Assembly: GCA_017506865.1 (NCBI GenBank)
Contig: JAFCMP010000312.1
Coordinates: forward strand, 620,001-684,000
Reading direction: 5' to 3'
DNA length: 64,000 nt
DNA from: Tribonema minus
Lineage: Eukaryota > Sar > Xanthophyceae > Tribonematales > Tribonemataceae
The notes beneath the pieces are model-generated. The model worked only from the letters and a program-made list of their open reading frames with translations. It was not told the origin of the DNA and made no database searches. The stretch's first letter is position 1; every line of letters starts with the position of its first letter. The translations under genes and the position numbers were made by a program. Positions 22,380 through 37,300 of this stretch are shown here, piece by piece.

Positions 22380-25300
22380 GCGGCTGTCCCGGGGTATGAT
22401 GAACGTCTGCGCACATGCAAGGTACGTTCACATTTTTTTTGGTGTTGAGCGACAACGAATGAATCGGCCCATGGCAGCGTCTGCACGTCGTGACGTTGTG
22501 GTGGTTAGGAGTGTGCAAGAGAGAAGGCGCTGCTGCGGACACGCACGGCGAAGTCGGATTGGTTAGTTTTCATCGAGCGATGGCGAATGAATTGGCCTAT
22601 GGCAGTGACTCCGTCCGTGCTCAGGATAGTTCGTTTATTAGGCGCGCGCGAGAGAATAGGTGCCGCCGCGGCCGCAGCAAACAAGGTATCGCACATACCT
22701 ATGTGCTTGTGTACGATGCAACTTCAGCTCTGTCCATGCGAGTGCACACGCGATACGGCTAGGAACCTCTTGCAGCGAGCAAGTGCAATACTGCTGAGGC
22801 ACGGGCATCAAGTACTTGAAGTGCTCTTAAGTACGAGCGTGATCAGGCAGCTTTGAGGTGCTAATTCATGGCCGTGAATCACGAGCACAAGACCAGGCAT
22901 GCGCCCATTTGCACGTGGTGGCATGGTGTCCTGACAACCCCCAACCCTAAGCTCACCATAGCCTGAACCCAGCTAAACTGACACTGATACGGCAGTTGGC
23001 GCCTCACTAGCAATACGCCCAAGCCTGGTCCCCTAGATCGCATCCCTAGTTCTAATCCTATCCACAACCCTTACCCTACCGCCCACCCTAACGTTGACCC
23101 TACTCTACCCCCACTTAAACCCAATTACCATGACTTGCTGCAGAAGGCTAAGCAAAGTCGACGCTGCACGCAGCAAGCTGCAGCATACAGTATACGTACA
23201 TACCTGCTCAAAGGACCCCGTGATGGTGGAGTAGTTGTCGAAGTTGTCCTGCAGGGGATGGGGAGAGTCACAGCATGAACAAACACGAATTGCGTCAGGA
23301 AAGGGCATGCGCTGGCATTTGCTCAATCTCCATGCCAGCCGCTTGCTGAGCATCACTGCACTGTGTTCTCCATGTGAACGAGGTGCAGTCCGCACGCGCT
23401 GACCGCAGACGCTGACATGTGCGCAGGCAGCTTGAAGTATGTGCTTTTCCACGTCAAGCCGGAGGTGCGAACCAAATGGTGATCCACACGGGGTGCCCAG
23501 GTGTTGAGCTCCCGAGTGTGCCATGAAGCCACTTTCACAAAGTCAAACGCACAAGCTCTCGCTGCCCTTCACGCCACGTGATACACGTCACAGCAAAGCA
23601 TGCACATCACGTGCACTTCAACATTGAAGTTATGTGCTCCCCCCCCCCCCCCCCCCTTGTGAATCAACAACACGAGCTTGTAGCGTGTGCTAACAAGCCA
23701 TTCACACGCGCGCGCACACACACACACACTTACACAACACACAACACGCTAACCATGTTTCAAGAAAAAGCTAGCACATTACCTACCTAGACTTCAACAT
23801 CGAAGGTGTATGTGCCACCTGCGGACCGCTGGGCATGAGCTTTGTGTCTCACGTGCCGAATTCACAAAAAAAAAATGGACGTGCACGCTGCCTAGACTTC
23901 AACATTGAAGTTATGTGGCCTCCACCTGCGGACCGCTGGGCACGAGCTTTGTATCACATGCCACAGAGTCACTCACACACTCCCACACAAGTTCACAAAA
24001 AAAAGGAGTTACCCTCACCCTAACCTCACCAAGGCATCAACATTTTTAAAGTTGCAACATTTGACATGCCCCACCTGCGGATCGCTGGGCACGAGCTTGT
24101 AGCGCGTGCGCGCCACGCACTTGATCTGTATGTGCGGGGTCGACAGGGCGGCGCTCAGGGTCTGCCCGCGCGCGCTGGGGAAGCAGGGCTGAGCGCTGCT
24201 GTCCCTTCGTTCAGCGGCACCCTGCGAGGGGGGGGCGGGGGGGGTCTGGTGCATTAGGCAGAACTTTAACCGCTCTGCAAACATCAGCATTGTAGCGCGC
24301 GTGAGCGCCTTGCGTGGTGAGTGATACTTGAAGCGTGACCGGGAGCAGGGCGGAGCACTTGCTGTTCCTCCACTCAGCAGTGTGTCCTGCAGGGGGGGAG
24401 GGGGGGAGCAGAAAGCTGGCACATTGGCACAACCGCAAGAGCAGTGCAGACTGCGACAACGAGACATACACACATTTGTCCAGCAAAGGGGTTGTTCCCA
24501 TTTCTTGGTCCACACTAGCTCAGCGCTGTTCTTGCAACGAGTCAGGATTCAACACAGCGTGTGTAACCTCAAACAACGACTCTCTGGTCAGTTATTCTGT
24601 ACCTGAGCACTGCTGCCAGCGGGTTCCCCGGCGAAGAACGGTCCGTTCTTCTGGCGCGGCGACCGTGGCGTCGGCGGCTTGCTGAGCGCTGCTGCCTGTG
24701 GCGAGGGCACCTTGCCCTCTGTCGCGCGCCGCACCTGAGCAATCAGTACAGCGTAGTACAGTACGTTGAACTTGGGGATATCTGTAAAAGCGAGGTTAGG
24801 CATTGACTCAGCTGTGTGACCAGAGAAACAGCATCGCTGACAGCGAGGGCACCTTGCCCTCTGTCGCGTGCCGTACCTGAGCGATAAGTACAGGTAAACA
24901 GAGCTTGGCGACTTGATAAGCACTTCGAATTAACTTCAAGTGGTGCACTTGGCAGCACTTAGGGGTAGCGAGCGCACCTTGCCCTCTCTCGCGCGCCGTC
25001 GCTCAATGTACGATGAAGTCAAGTATACTTCAACCTAAAGTTGGTGCTCACCTGGGCTGAGGTGGCGGCGGCATTGGCAATCGCCGCCGCGTTGGGAGCG
25101 CATGACTCGCTCAGTATGCGCCTGTGCGATCGCGACGCGTTCTTGTCCAGCGACGACGAGTGGAGCAAGCTGTTGCGCATGGCGCCGGGGGACTCCAGCC
25201 GCCTGCCGAGCATAAAACAGTTGAAGTGTAGTGTTGACGTTGAGCATTTGGATTACTTGGGGGACTCCAACCAGCTGCCGAGCATGAACAGTTGAGGTAT

Positions 25301-28300
25301 GGTGCTGAAGTTGAAGTTGGACAATTAGACTACTTCAGAGGTCGCTCAATGGGTTTAGCAGAAGTTTGGAATAGACGCTTAGCAGTCGAAGCAAGGAGCA
25401 GGCTGTTGCGCGAGGAATCCAGCCGCGTGCCGAGCAATGAAGGTTGAAGTTGAAGTTTTTAGGAAAAGACCTCAAGCATTGAAGTGAGACAACCATCTGC
25501 CAAATGGTAAGAGTTGAGGCCTGTGGCACCCGGGGACCCCAGCCGCCGTCACATCAGGAGGTGGTGCTGATGGCAAATGCAAAACCATGTATAAATAATA
25601 AATACAGTTGGGACATGGATTCGTCGAAAGCGCCCCGTTCGGGCAGCTCGTCAAAAGTGCAATTTGAGAGACATGCAACAGCAACTTAACGCGTCTGGCC
25701 TAAACAGCATGCAACTTCTTGAACGTGCTGCACCATCAGATCGGGCCTGCATACGCATGTACCGGACACACTGCCCGATTTGCCCAATCACCAAGAGGTA
25801 GCCAGCACACTCACAATGGGCTGGACGATAACAAAACTGCGGCACGAGAGCTATGCAGATGGCATGCTTGCCAGACTCCGCCCTTGCTTGCTCAAGCCTA
25901 ACCACACCTCAGCCCTTACCTCAGCCCTAACCCTGGCTCGACACATAGGGTTATCGCGGCCGCCCAGAGATGCACATGCACACAGAGAGCATGCAATCAG
26001 CGGCAAGCAGTCGCCCAACTTCACTGATAATTTCACTTCCACTTTGAGCTTGTTAACCAGCATTTTGAGCGTACTCACCGCCATGGACCCCCAAGCCCCC
26101 CCCCTCTCGGCTTGCTCACGCCAAACAGCGTTTTGGGGCTGGCCCCGCCCGCAGAAGGGCTGCTGGTGGAGTCAGAGTCACCTGTCGCATGACGAGTAGA
26201 AAGGGTGAGTCACAGTCAGATTCATGACATGATTTGAAGGGCTGCTGGTGGAGTCAGAGTCGCCTGCCGCAGGATGGGTCAAACATGAGTAAGAGCTGCT
26301 GGTTGAGTCAGGCTCGTCTGTTGCAGGACGAGACAAAAAAGCGAGTCAGAGTGGGAGTCACGGCTGGGGCTCAGAGGTGAGTAGGCGGTCCCAGCAACAG
26401 AAAGTGACGGCTGAGGATGTTGCCCATTTCTGTGCAAGCAGCGCATGAAGCCAGCCCTTCTTTGGATGACAGAAGTACGACAGAAGCATGTGTAGGGCAA
26501 CGCATATCCTACGAGCGCCTGTCGTGTGCTCGCTCACAGAAGCCTGAAAATTAGGGTTACGGTTAGGGTTAGGGTGAGGGTAGGCTCACGAGCACGACCG
26601 CTATTTAGTACTCCCTGAAGAAGCCAAACCTGATGCTGATGCTCGTGCATCTGCAGGCTGCCCCTGGGCAGTGCTCAGCAGCCACTCACATATACCTTAC
26701 TAGCATTCATAGTTGTTGTCTACATGAAATAGTACCTGAGGCTGATGCGCGCGCGTCCGCAGGTTGCCCTTCAGCAATCCTCAGCAGGCCGCTATTTGAA
26801 ACACTATTATTTGATTACTATGACCCTTGTTGAAACTATAGTACCTGAGGCTACGTGCGTGCGTCCGCAGGTAGCCCCTCGGCAGTGCTCAGCAGCATCT
26901 CATATTCCCATCATTAGTAGTATTCGTGAGAGTTAATTACGGAGTTAGTACCTGAGGCTGATGTGCGCGTGTCCGCAGGTTGCCCCTCAGCAGTGCTCAG
27001 CAGCCCCCTGGGCGACGGCGCGACCTGCGACGGCGACGGCGCATCCGAGGGGACCAGCTGCTCCAGGCTGCGGGGAAGCAGGGTGGTGATGCTCAGTGAT
27101 GCGCTCCGCCAATGGAGGTTAGGGTTAGGGTTGGGGCTGCAGTGAGCGTGTGCTACAGTAGATGCTCAACGGCAAGCAGACCCGGAGTCTGACTCATTCG
27201 ATCAAAATCTGCGGGGAGCAGTTGCCCCACACTGTGGGGAGAGAGGGCGCCGGAGGTTGGGGATGCTCAATATGAAAGCGGTGCGCTGATGGGTGAAGAT
27301 GGGGGTTAACGTTAGAGTGAGGGTCGCAGTGAGCGGGTACTACAGCAGATGCTCAGTTGCAAGTAGACTCGGCCCTCTGGCTTGTTCGATCGCAAGCAGC
27401 AAGTGTCTAGGCCAGCTATACTGCTGCTCGTAGGCGCTCGCATCAACTGCGACTCAAGATGCAGCTCACAAGTGGTACCTTCAAGCACAGTAATCAGGTT
27501 CTGCTTTTTCAGCAGTTGAGGGGGAAGTATTGCTTCCTCTGTCGATCAAGACTCGCTTCGGACTTCATTGACGTGGAAACTACGCAAGCGGCCCATCGTC
27601 TCGGGAGGGTAGCTTCTCCGAGAAACAAATAGCACTCAGCTCGCTGACAAAGGGCACTCATCTCAGTACAAAACTTTAAACTCTCACAATTCAAAGCACT
27701 TGGAGTAATGATATCAATGCCACTTTCTATATCGTACGATATAGAAAGTGGCGTATGTGCAGCTAACCTGGGTTTTCGCTTGGCGGTGAGGGCGGTGAGC
27801 TCCATGAGCCGTGCACGCGCGCTCTGCAGCTGCAGCAGCTGCGCCCGCGGCGTTGGCGGCCCCTGCCGCGGCGCCGCTGCCGCCGGCTGCTGCTGCTGCT
27901 GCTGCTGCCGCGGCGTGAGGACCGGTGATGCTTGACCGGTCTCTCTGATGGATGCTGGTGTTGCGGTTGCGGTTGACACTCCGCCGTTGTCGCTCTGCGA
28001 ATCAAGGCATATGCATATGCATACTTCAAAGTACATACATCACTTCGAGGGGGGAGCGATGCCATTTGGCGATGTCGTGTAGTTGTTGTTGGCAATGCGC
28101 GTTGAAACACTTTCAAGGCGTTCACAAGACACATGTAGATTCTGATTGCAATCTGGACATCCTCCATCTGGGCGTTTTTGCGCCGCAAGCGAGAATCAAT
28201 GAAAGTACATCACTTTGTGTCTGTATTTGCCCTCATCGGAGGGTGCGGGTGGGTAGTGTGGCATACATGCAGCTGTACTGTAATAGGGCAGGGATGCACA

Positions 28301-31300
28301 TGCTGCCATTCAGGGGCAAGGAGACTAAGCGGCTGCGATACTCGTCCCTGCATCGCACCCCCTTGTACTGTACCAGATCTGGCTCTGGTCACGCATGGTG
28401 CATGGGCGTCAGAAACACTTTAAGTTGAAATAAATTCTTGAATGCGCCCGCGCTGCAACGCACTGGATATCAGCCTTTTCACGCCTCTCTCCCCGGCGTT
28501 GCTGCCACCCATGCACATCGACATCTGCACTAGATGCAACTCGTCTTTAACACGGTGCAACGAGCATCTATAACTTGAAGTTGATGTATACGTATGCCTC
28601 AGGCTAGTACAGGCGGCCAAACCGCAGTGCTCACAACAAACCAACCGTGCGCTGGGCAGATTTGAAAGGCGACCTCACAGTGATCAGGGCCGGCGCACTC
28701 CCCAATAGCACCCGTGCAGAGAACTGCAATCGATAGTCACTTCATCTTGCTTAACTTTAAAAGAAACGCACCGATGTACGCATCTCAGCACCCGCGACGG
28801 AGTGCGCGCGCAGCGTCCGCAGCGTCACCTCAACAGCATCTTCAAGTGTGCCATGCCATGCATTGCACATGGGCACGCTCCTCAGCGCTTGCAACAGAGT
28901 GTGCGCGCGGCATCCGTGGCGTCACTTCAACTTTAACTTCAAGTGTGACATGCCACACATTTATCACACGCACGCACCTCAGCGCTCGCAACAGAGTGTG
29001 CGCGCGGCGTTCGCGGCGTCAGTACGCCTGCCCGCGTTGCGACTGGCGGCGGCGGCGGTTCCACGAGCGCAACTGTAATGTTCAACGGCTCGGCAATCCT
29101 GTCGGCCGGCGTGAGCACCACAAGGCCGTGGTTGCGGCACAGGTTATCCACAACCTGACAGAAAGGGGGGGAGGGGAGGGGGAGGGGGGGTAGAGAGGGG
29201 AAGAAGAGAAAGAGGGGGCTGAGGCGCTTGGATGCGCTCTTGCACAGGGTTTGGGTTTGGGTTAGGGTTAGGGTCAGGCCGATTTACCGGTCTCTGGCAG
29301 CCTGAGGGATAGGGTTAGGGTGTAGAGAAAGAGAGAGCTGAGGTGCCAAGGGGCGGCATAGGTTTGCCTCGACTTTGTGATGCACTGGTAGACATGCTGG
29401 GAGCTGCCACTTAGGGTTAGCCTAACCGTGACCCTGACCCTATGCTGCCACACTTACGCCACTCAGCCCGAGCTCTACTGTAAGTCTGAGGACTTCGATA
29501 ACGCATATGGTTGTCGTCTAGCTGTTGGTTGTGGGCAGACACTCTCGCAAGCGGTGCCGTTCAGCTGGGTTTTGGCTTAGAAGCCACCACATGCAAGTCA
29601 GCAGCATATGCAGAGGGCGAGCTGAGCTTGAGGCTGAGGGCCTCAGGCAACAGATTGGTGCGCTGAGAGTTGAACAAGAGTTCACCGTTGAAGCGGCTTG
29701 ACAACAACAGGTCATTTACAACCTCGAGGTGACATAAAGGACACGCAGGCGTGCTATGCCGCATGGGAGCTGTGAACTGTCAAGATGGCACTTGGCACTG
29801 AACGCGAAGTCGTGTGTACAATACTGCAAGTGAAGGTTGCGCATAAAGGCAGCGCTCAACAGTACCTGATATGTGTCCCCCAACACGCCGGCCTGTTGCA
29901 TGTGGACATCATTTCAGATTTCAACTCCTCAAATGGCAACGGAAGTGAGTGTTTCCGCGGACACAGTCCTGTCCACGCCACCGTCCTGTTGCACGCCAAC
30001 TTAAGCACAAACTGCAACTCCTCAAATGGCAGCGTTCCACCAGTACCTGATATGTGTCCCCTGCGGACGTCGTCCTGTTGCACGCCAGCAGCACGTCGCG
30101 CGCGGCCAGCAGGCTCTGAGCCTCGCTGAGCTTGAGTCGCACGCCGCCGTGACCGGCGCTCCCCTACAGCACAACACATGTATGTAGGACAAAAACATCA
30201 GGTAGAGCTAGGGCTAGGGATACAGTAGGTTCAGCCATTTGAGCCTTGCTGAGCTTGAGTTGCACACCGCCGTGACTGGCGCTCCCCTGCGGCACAAAGC
30301 GAACAGGAAGGACGACAGCATGAGGCAGGGCTAGGGATGAAGTGACAGTAGGGCTTAGGGCTGGTGTCAGCCCTCTGAGCCTTGCTGAGCTTGATTCGCA
30401 CGCCGCCGTGACCGGCGCTCCCCTGCGCAGGGAAACGGCACAAGGCATACAGATAGCACCAGGGCATGAGTTTGAGATAGCGGTAGGGTCGTGGTGGGGG
30501 TTGGGGCTGATGTCCGCCCTCTGAGCCCCCCAGGCGCATAGGTGGGGCCAGGGCATAGGTCAGAGATAGGGGCAGGGTTACAGCAGGTTCAAAAGCTGGT
30601 GTTGGCCCTCTGAGCCTCATTGAGCTCCAGGCCACGCAGCCATGCCCCTGCGCAGGGCAGCAGCACAGGCGCAACATCAGGACCCGAACTCTTGGTTGAC
30701 CCTTCAGGGGTATAATCAGGGTTAGGTTTAAGGGTAGGATTACAGCGCTCTGAGCTTCGCTGAGCTTCATTGCGTGAATGCAACTCGGGCGTACTGTCAC
30801 ACTCTGGGGCTATTGTTTGGGGTGACAGTCTGGTTTAGGGTCAGCACTGATGTGGTCAGGGCTACATGATGTCATTGCTGCCGTGGCAGCAGCGCTCAGC
30901 ACACGGCCCCAGCAGCAGCCGCCGCTCAGCGCAGCACGCCTGTGCAAACTCTCATCGCACGCAGCAGTTGAGAGCTGCGTCGCATGCTCTGTGACACTAT
31001 TGCTGTAACTGTGTGCTGCATCAACACCACGCAGGCCTGGCCTTGAGCGCCATGTGTTTGAGCGCTGCTGCTGCGGCCTGGCGCTGAGAGCGGCGCCGCA
31101 TTCCCGCTGCTTCTGTCACTGTTGCTTTTATTATGCACTGCATTGAGGGCCCGGCTTAGGCGCCTCGCATGCTGAGCACTGCTGCTGCGGCCTCGCAGGC
31201 ACCGAACGTTGCTGCTGCGGCAGCCTCCTGCTGAGCTGGGAGCTGCGCCGCATCCCCATCGCCTCTGACACTGTTGGCGTATGCGTGCACTGCGTTGAAG

Positions 31301-34300
31301 GCCTGCTTAGAGTTAGGGTTAGATGGTGAAGCTAGGGTTGGGGCTAGGGTTAGTTTTCACCTGCGGCATCCACGGCGGAGCCCGCGCGCGTGTTGTCTGC
31401 ACAAGAATGCAGCGCGCGAGCATGCCCACGATGGCCTCCTTAGGGTTGGTGGAATTGAAGTTATTGGGTAGAGTTGAAGGTATAAGGATTCTCACCTGTG
31501 GCATCCAGGGTGGTGCCCACGCGCGCGTCGTCTGAGCGAGTATGCAGCGCGTGAGTGCGCCGACGATGGCCTCCATGCCCTGCTCGCCCTGCAGCACGCG
31601 CGCGTTGACGCACACGGCGTCGCGCTGCATGTCCTTCCTGCAACGCACGCCAGATGTGGGAAACAAATTGCTTCAATATATGCTTCAACGTAAAACTGAA
31701 ATTGATACGCAAGCTTCAAATCTGTGCGTTTGACGCACGCAGTGGGCAGCAAAATCACTTCAACATGTACTTCAACATAGAATTGAAGTTTGTGGACGCA
31801 CGATGGCCTCCATGCCGTGCTCGCCCTGCAGCACGCGCGCGTTCACGCCCACAGCGTCGCGCTGCATGTCCTTTCTGCGGCGCACAAAGAATATAACAAA
31901 CAATTTCACTTCAACATATACTGGCAGTTTGATTTGAAAACTTCGAAATCTGTGCGTTTGACGCACACGGCGTCGCGCTGCATGTCCTTCCTGCAACGCA
32001 CGCCATATGTGGGGAACAATCCTTTCAATATGTATTCATTGCAATCTGTGCGTTGACGCACACTGCGTCCCGCTGCATGTCCTTCCTGCAATGCACGCCA
32101 GACAGGGTGGGAAACGACGCACGCGGTACCGCGCTGCATGTCAGCGAGTGCAACGACAGAAGCCAAAACCTCTAACACGCACTTCATGATTGCGTTGACG
32201 CACACGGCGTCGCGCTGCATGTCCTCTCTGCGTGCAAGGCATCCGACACTGCCATCTCAGCAGCAAATAACTTCAATATGTACTTCAACATTGCGTTGAC
32301 GCGCACGGCATTGCGCTGCATGTCCATCCTGCGGCGTAGCGGGGCACACAGGGGGGCGGGGGCATGAATCGGCAAGAGCGCCAGCAACAGGCGCGATCGC
32401 AGATGTGCCGGGGCCCAGACGGGAGCAGTGGCACTATGGCGGCCTCTACATTGCCGTAACATTCATATGAGAAGAGGCATTGTGTGGAGTATCAGAGGAA
32501 CTTTGTTGCGTGCCAGGCAGGTCCAACATGCTTACCTACAATAGCTGTGCCAGCTTGGACTTCTACTGCGGCTGCGTGCTGCAATGCTGAGTGTGTGTAC
32601 GTCGAGCCATGACACATGCCATGGACTTCGGGGTATGCATGCCTGGGTCACGATGCCTACCATAGCTGAGCTCTGGATTCCTCAAGCTACTACGGTCTGC
32701 GCCCGTGGCTAAGGAGCGTGTATACTATGAGATACAAGGAGTCTTGGCACGGTGCAAAACGGCCTGTTGCAGCATAAGGCAGGGCCTTGAAACCATTCAC
32801 TTCAAGTGTTTGTTTATAATGATTAATCTGCTGAAGTATAGCACTGAATGCAAGCGAAAGGGGGGGCAGATGGGCAAGGACTTCGAGGGGGGGGGGGGAT
32901 GCCATATGGCGATGCCGTTCAGGAGTGGTCGGCAATGCGCATTGAGGCACTTTCAAGGTGTTCACAAAGACGCATGTGGATTCTGATTGCAAGCTGGGCA
33001 TCCATCATCTGGGCTTTTTCGCGACCTGAGCGAGAATTAGCAAAAAAGCTCAAAATGCTTACCATAGCTGTGCCAGCTCAGACTTGCCACGGCCGCCGCG
33101 CGTTGCACCTGCGGATAAGGAGTACGCCCGCTCGCGCCCTGGCAATTGCTGCTTCACCCAGCTGCCATTAGACGCGGGCAGGGGGAAATCGGGCAGAAGA
33201 GGGGGGCCGTCAGTAAGTCAACCGGCAAACAGGGAGTGCAGCTATGTGCTATTTGCAAAAGAGAGGGCCGGTTTTGTGAGCAACCATAGCCCGATGAAGG
33301 TGTGCACAGCATGTAGAAACTGCTCCAACATTGTGTACTGCTGCGAGCCCCACAAGGGTGGGCACAGCATGCTAACCTAGCCCTAACCCAGACCCTAAAT
33401 CGCTCCAACGCGGCGTACTACGGCAGTGCAGGAGCGAGTCAATTGAGGCTGTGATGGTGAGCAAACGTAGGGCTAGGGTTCGGTATGAGACCCCAGGCCA
33501 GGGTTTGACCAGCTTATTATGGGTACATGCTCTGCAAGACCTAGGATTAGGGTTGGGTGACCCTCACCTCACGGGTACAGCAGCACTTTGCTGGACCTAG
33601 GGCTAATGTTGCACTTTCACGGTCCGGGCACAACAAAAGGCTGCAAGACCCAGGGGTAGGGGTTTAACCCGCATATTACGGTACAGCAATGCTCTGCAAG
33701 CCCAGGGCTAGCAGTTTGACATGCACATTACGGAGACAGCAATGCCCTGCAAGACCTGAGGGCAGGTTTGGGGGACCCTCACCTGACAGGTACAGCAACG
33801 CTCCGCGAAGGCCACTGCTGCACAAGCTTCAGCCCCTCCAGGTACGACGCCAGGTCTTCTGATGCTCGCAGCGCCTGCGTGGCGGCAGCAGCAAAGAACA
33901 CTAATATCAGGACGTGTAGTGCAGTTTGCTGCTGTAACATGAGCGCCGCAGCAACATGTGATCAACTGGTAAACCTCATGAATAGGTGTAGGAAAATATG
34001 GGTGCCTGCGCAGCGGCGGAAAAGGATGACAGTGGAAGGCGTCTGGAGCCGGAGTGCAAACAGCTGCTGTAACATGAGCCTGAAAGCTGCGAGAACACTG
34101 CACAAACTATTACAAAGTGCGTAATTATTATGTATATGAAAATGGCATACAATGGCAGCAGCAGCACAGAGGCCAGAGTCAGGGCGTGTCTTCAGCTGCA
34201 GTGCAGATTACGGCTGTGTTGCATGAACCTGAGCGCTGCAGCAACATATCACACATGTATCATGATGCGGTATGTGTATGACAGTATCGGTGCGTACGCT

Positions 34301-37300
34301 CGAATCCTTGAGTCCTGGCAGTTGCTGTGCGTTCATGGTCCCAACCATAGCTGCCCTGAGCGGGTCTTTTGCCCCTCTCCCCATGCCCTCAAACCAGTCC
34401 TAGCTTTGACCTACCCCAACAGGGTCCTAGGCCTAACCCCTAGGCTGCGTCGCCGGCTTTCCATGCCCCTCTCTCACCCTGCCCCAACACTCATGCCTGC
34501 CCCGTGCTCCGAATTTTACCCTAGCCCTAGCAGCTGCATCGCCGTAACCCTAGCGGCTGCGCAAGCCCCTCGTGGCACACCACGCTAGGCTGGTGACGCT
34601 CCCCTTTAGCCCTAACCCTACCTTTACTAGGTCATAACCCTAACCCTAGTAGCATCAGCGGCTCACGCACACGCCTCCCTGATCCTAACCCTGGCCCTAA
34701 CCCTACCCCAGCAGGGTCACAACCCTAACCCTAGTAGCATGCCGCGCGCACCTCTCTAGCCTTCATATACCGTTCCATGTCCTGCCGGTGCGGAGAGCTC
34801 TCAGGAATCTGCGCACAGGCAGCGCATCGCAAGAGTCACGGAGAGTGAGCACAGCGCAGAACTTCAAGTCGCACCTCAATTCACGCTCTGCAGAATCTGC
34901 TCACAGGCGGCGCAACGCGGAATGCACGTGCAGGGATGGGGACAACACTGAACTCTAACTTGTACTTCAACTGTCCTACCGGTGCGGCAAGCTCTCCGGA
35001 ATGTGCTTGCAGGCGGCGCAGAGCAAGAAACGCGGATATTGTCAACGGGTGCAGCTCAGAACTTCAAGTTAAACTTCAATGAACTGAACCGGGAACCGTC
35101 GACCGCGCCGTCGCAGATACCTGTCTGAGACCTATGCCGTAACTTGACAATCACCATCATTTTTAAAATGCAACAGTCTGACACCGACACACTCAGGGGT
35201 TCAAACCATCAGTGCTGCTATGCTGGCTGCCAAGGTGCTCACCTTCGGATACTGAAATTCAATATTTATGAACAGGTCAACCCCGCGTAGTGCAAAGAGC
35301 TGTCCAAGAACAGGGAACAGTAACCCTCGCAATTTAATACATCTATAATAAAATGCAACTTCATGGCAACGACACACTTGCAGGTCTCAAATGAGTTCTG
35401 CTATGCTGACTGCCAAGGTGCTTACCTCCGGCAGTTGTGATGCCTCGGTCTCGTCCGGGTCAATGGGCTTGTCTATCATGGCGGCGTTGATGGCGTGCAC
35501 CCATCGCTTGCAGCCGTCTCTGTGAGCAAAGCACAGAAACACCTTAAATTGAAAGGGGCACGACTATTGATTGAAGCACTTCATTTTATAAGTCTCGACA
35601 TTTACTTGTGAAAAGAAATGTACACAGGGTATGCAGGTTTGTTGTATGACGCGCGCCCAGCGCTTGCAGTCGTCTCTGCGAGCGAAGCACAGCAGCAGCG
35701 TTGTTTTTAGATAAGCACGCTTTCGAAGGACTGAATTTCACAAAAATCCAGACATGTAGTCTACGCTTATAGAAACATGTATCAAGGGCATGCAGGTGTG
35801 TTTGATGGCATGCACCCAGTGCTTGCAGTCGTCTCTGTGAGCAGAGCAAACAGCGAGTTGTTTTAAGGGCAAATGACTGCTGAATGAAGCACCTCATAAC
35901 ACTCAGATTATATGCTCATGTACTCGTGAAAAAATGTATACCCTTAAGTTACATGTAGGGCATTTGCCTGATGGCGTGCACCCAGCGCTTGCAGCCATCT
36001 CTGTGACAAAGCAGAGCAGCGATTGCATTTGGAGGTATGCACAACTGCTGTTTGCAGCGCTCCATTTCATGACAGCGCTCAGAGCATATGTGCTTCAGTA
36101 CATGTACGTGTGAGGAAATGTATACATCAAAGAATACATGCAGGGCATGCAGGTGTGTGTTGATGGCGTGCACCCATCGCTTGCAGTCGTCTCTGCGAGC
36201 AAGGCACGGCAGCAATTTGTTGATGAGAGATGCACAGCAACAATTGGTGGTTGAGGTATGCACGACTGCTCTTCGCAGCACTCCATTTCATGACAGTCAG
36301 AGCATGCATAGATGTACTTGTGAAAATTGTATGAAGGGCATGCAAGTTTGTTTGATGGCATGCATCGAGCGCTGGCAGCCCGACCCTAACCCTAGCCTCA
36401 ACCCTATGGCAGCACACTGCATGGAGGAAACGAAGCTGCTCATTGAAGTACAATATACTTCATTTTCCGTTTTTTGGATACGCCTGACTATCTTGGGTTG
36501 CGCAACCATGCTGCAGCCGACGCCTGCCTGCCAACAGTGCAGATGACTGTTTCAAGAAAAGTGCAATTCCAGGTACATCCATAGTAAAGTTGTGTCAGGA
36601 CGGATGTAGCGTTGTAAAGCTAGGTGCAGATGACTGACACCTGCTGGCGGCCGACCAGAATCACTTCATCAAGCCCCTGCGACGCCTATCTACTACCCTA
36701 ACCCTAGCCCTAATTCCACACACGGACCCTGAATGAGCACTGGCACCTGCCGGCGCCGCCTTAGGTCCCCTGCAACGTCAGTCTACTACCCTGACCCGAA
36801 CCCTCAATCCAAATCCCAACCCTAACTGAGCACTGATACCTGCTAGCAGCCGACCAGTACCACCGCACCCCCCCTGCGACGCTGATTCACTACCCTAACC
36901 CTAACCCTGGTACCAAACCCTGACCCAAACTGAGCACTGATACCTGCTAGTGGCCGACCAATACCGCCGCACCCCCCCTGCGACGCTGATTCACTACCCT
37001 AACCCTAACTCTAACACCAAACCCTAACCCAAACTAAGCACTGATACCTGCTGGCGGCCGACCAGTATCGCCGCACCCCCCCTGCAACGCCCATTACCCT
37101 AACCCTAACCCTAACCCTATTACCATACCCTGACCGAAACTGAGCACTGATACCTGCTAGTTGCCGACCAATACCGCCGCACCCCCCCTGCGACGCTGAT
37201 CTCGAACATGTGCCCGCCGGTGGTGTTGACGTTGCTGACGCTGGGGCTTCGCGTCAGGGGCAAGCTGCCCCTGAGGCCAGTCCTGCCACTGGGGGTGGGG

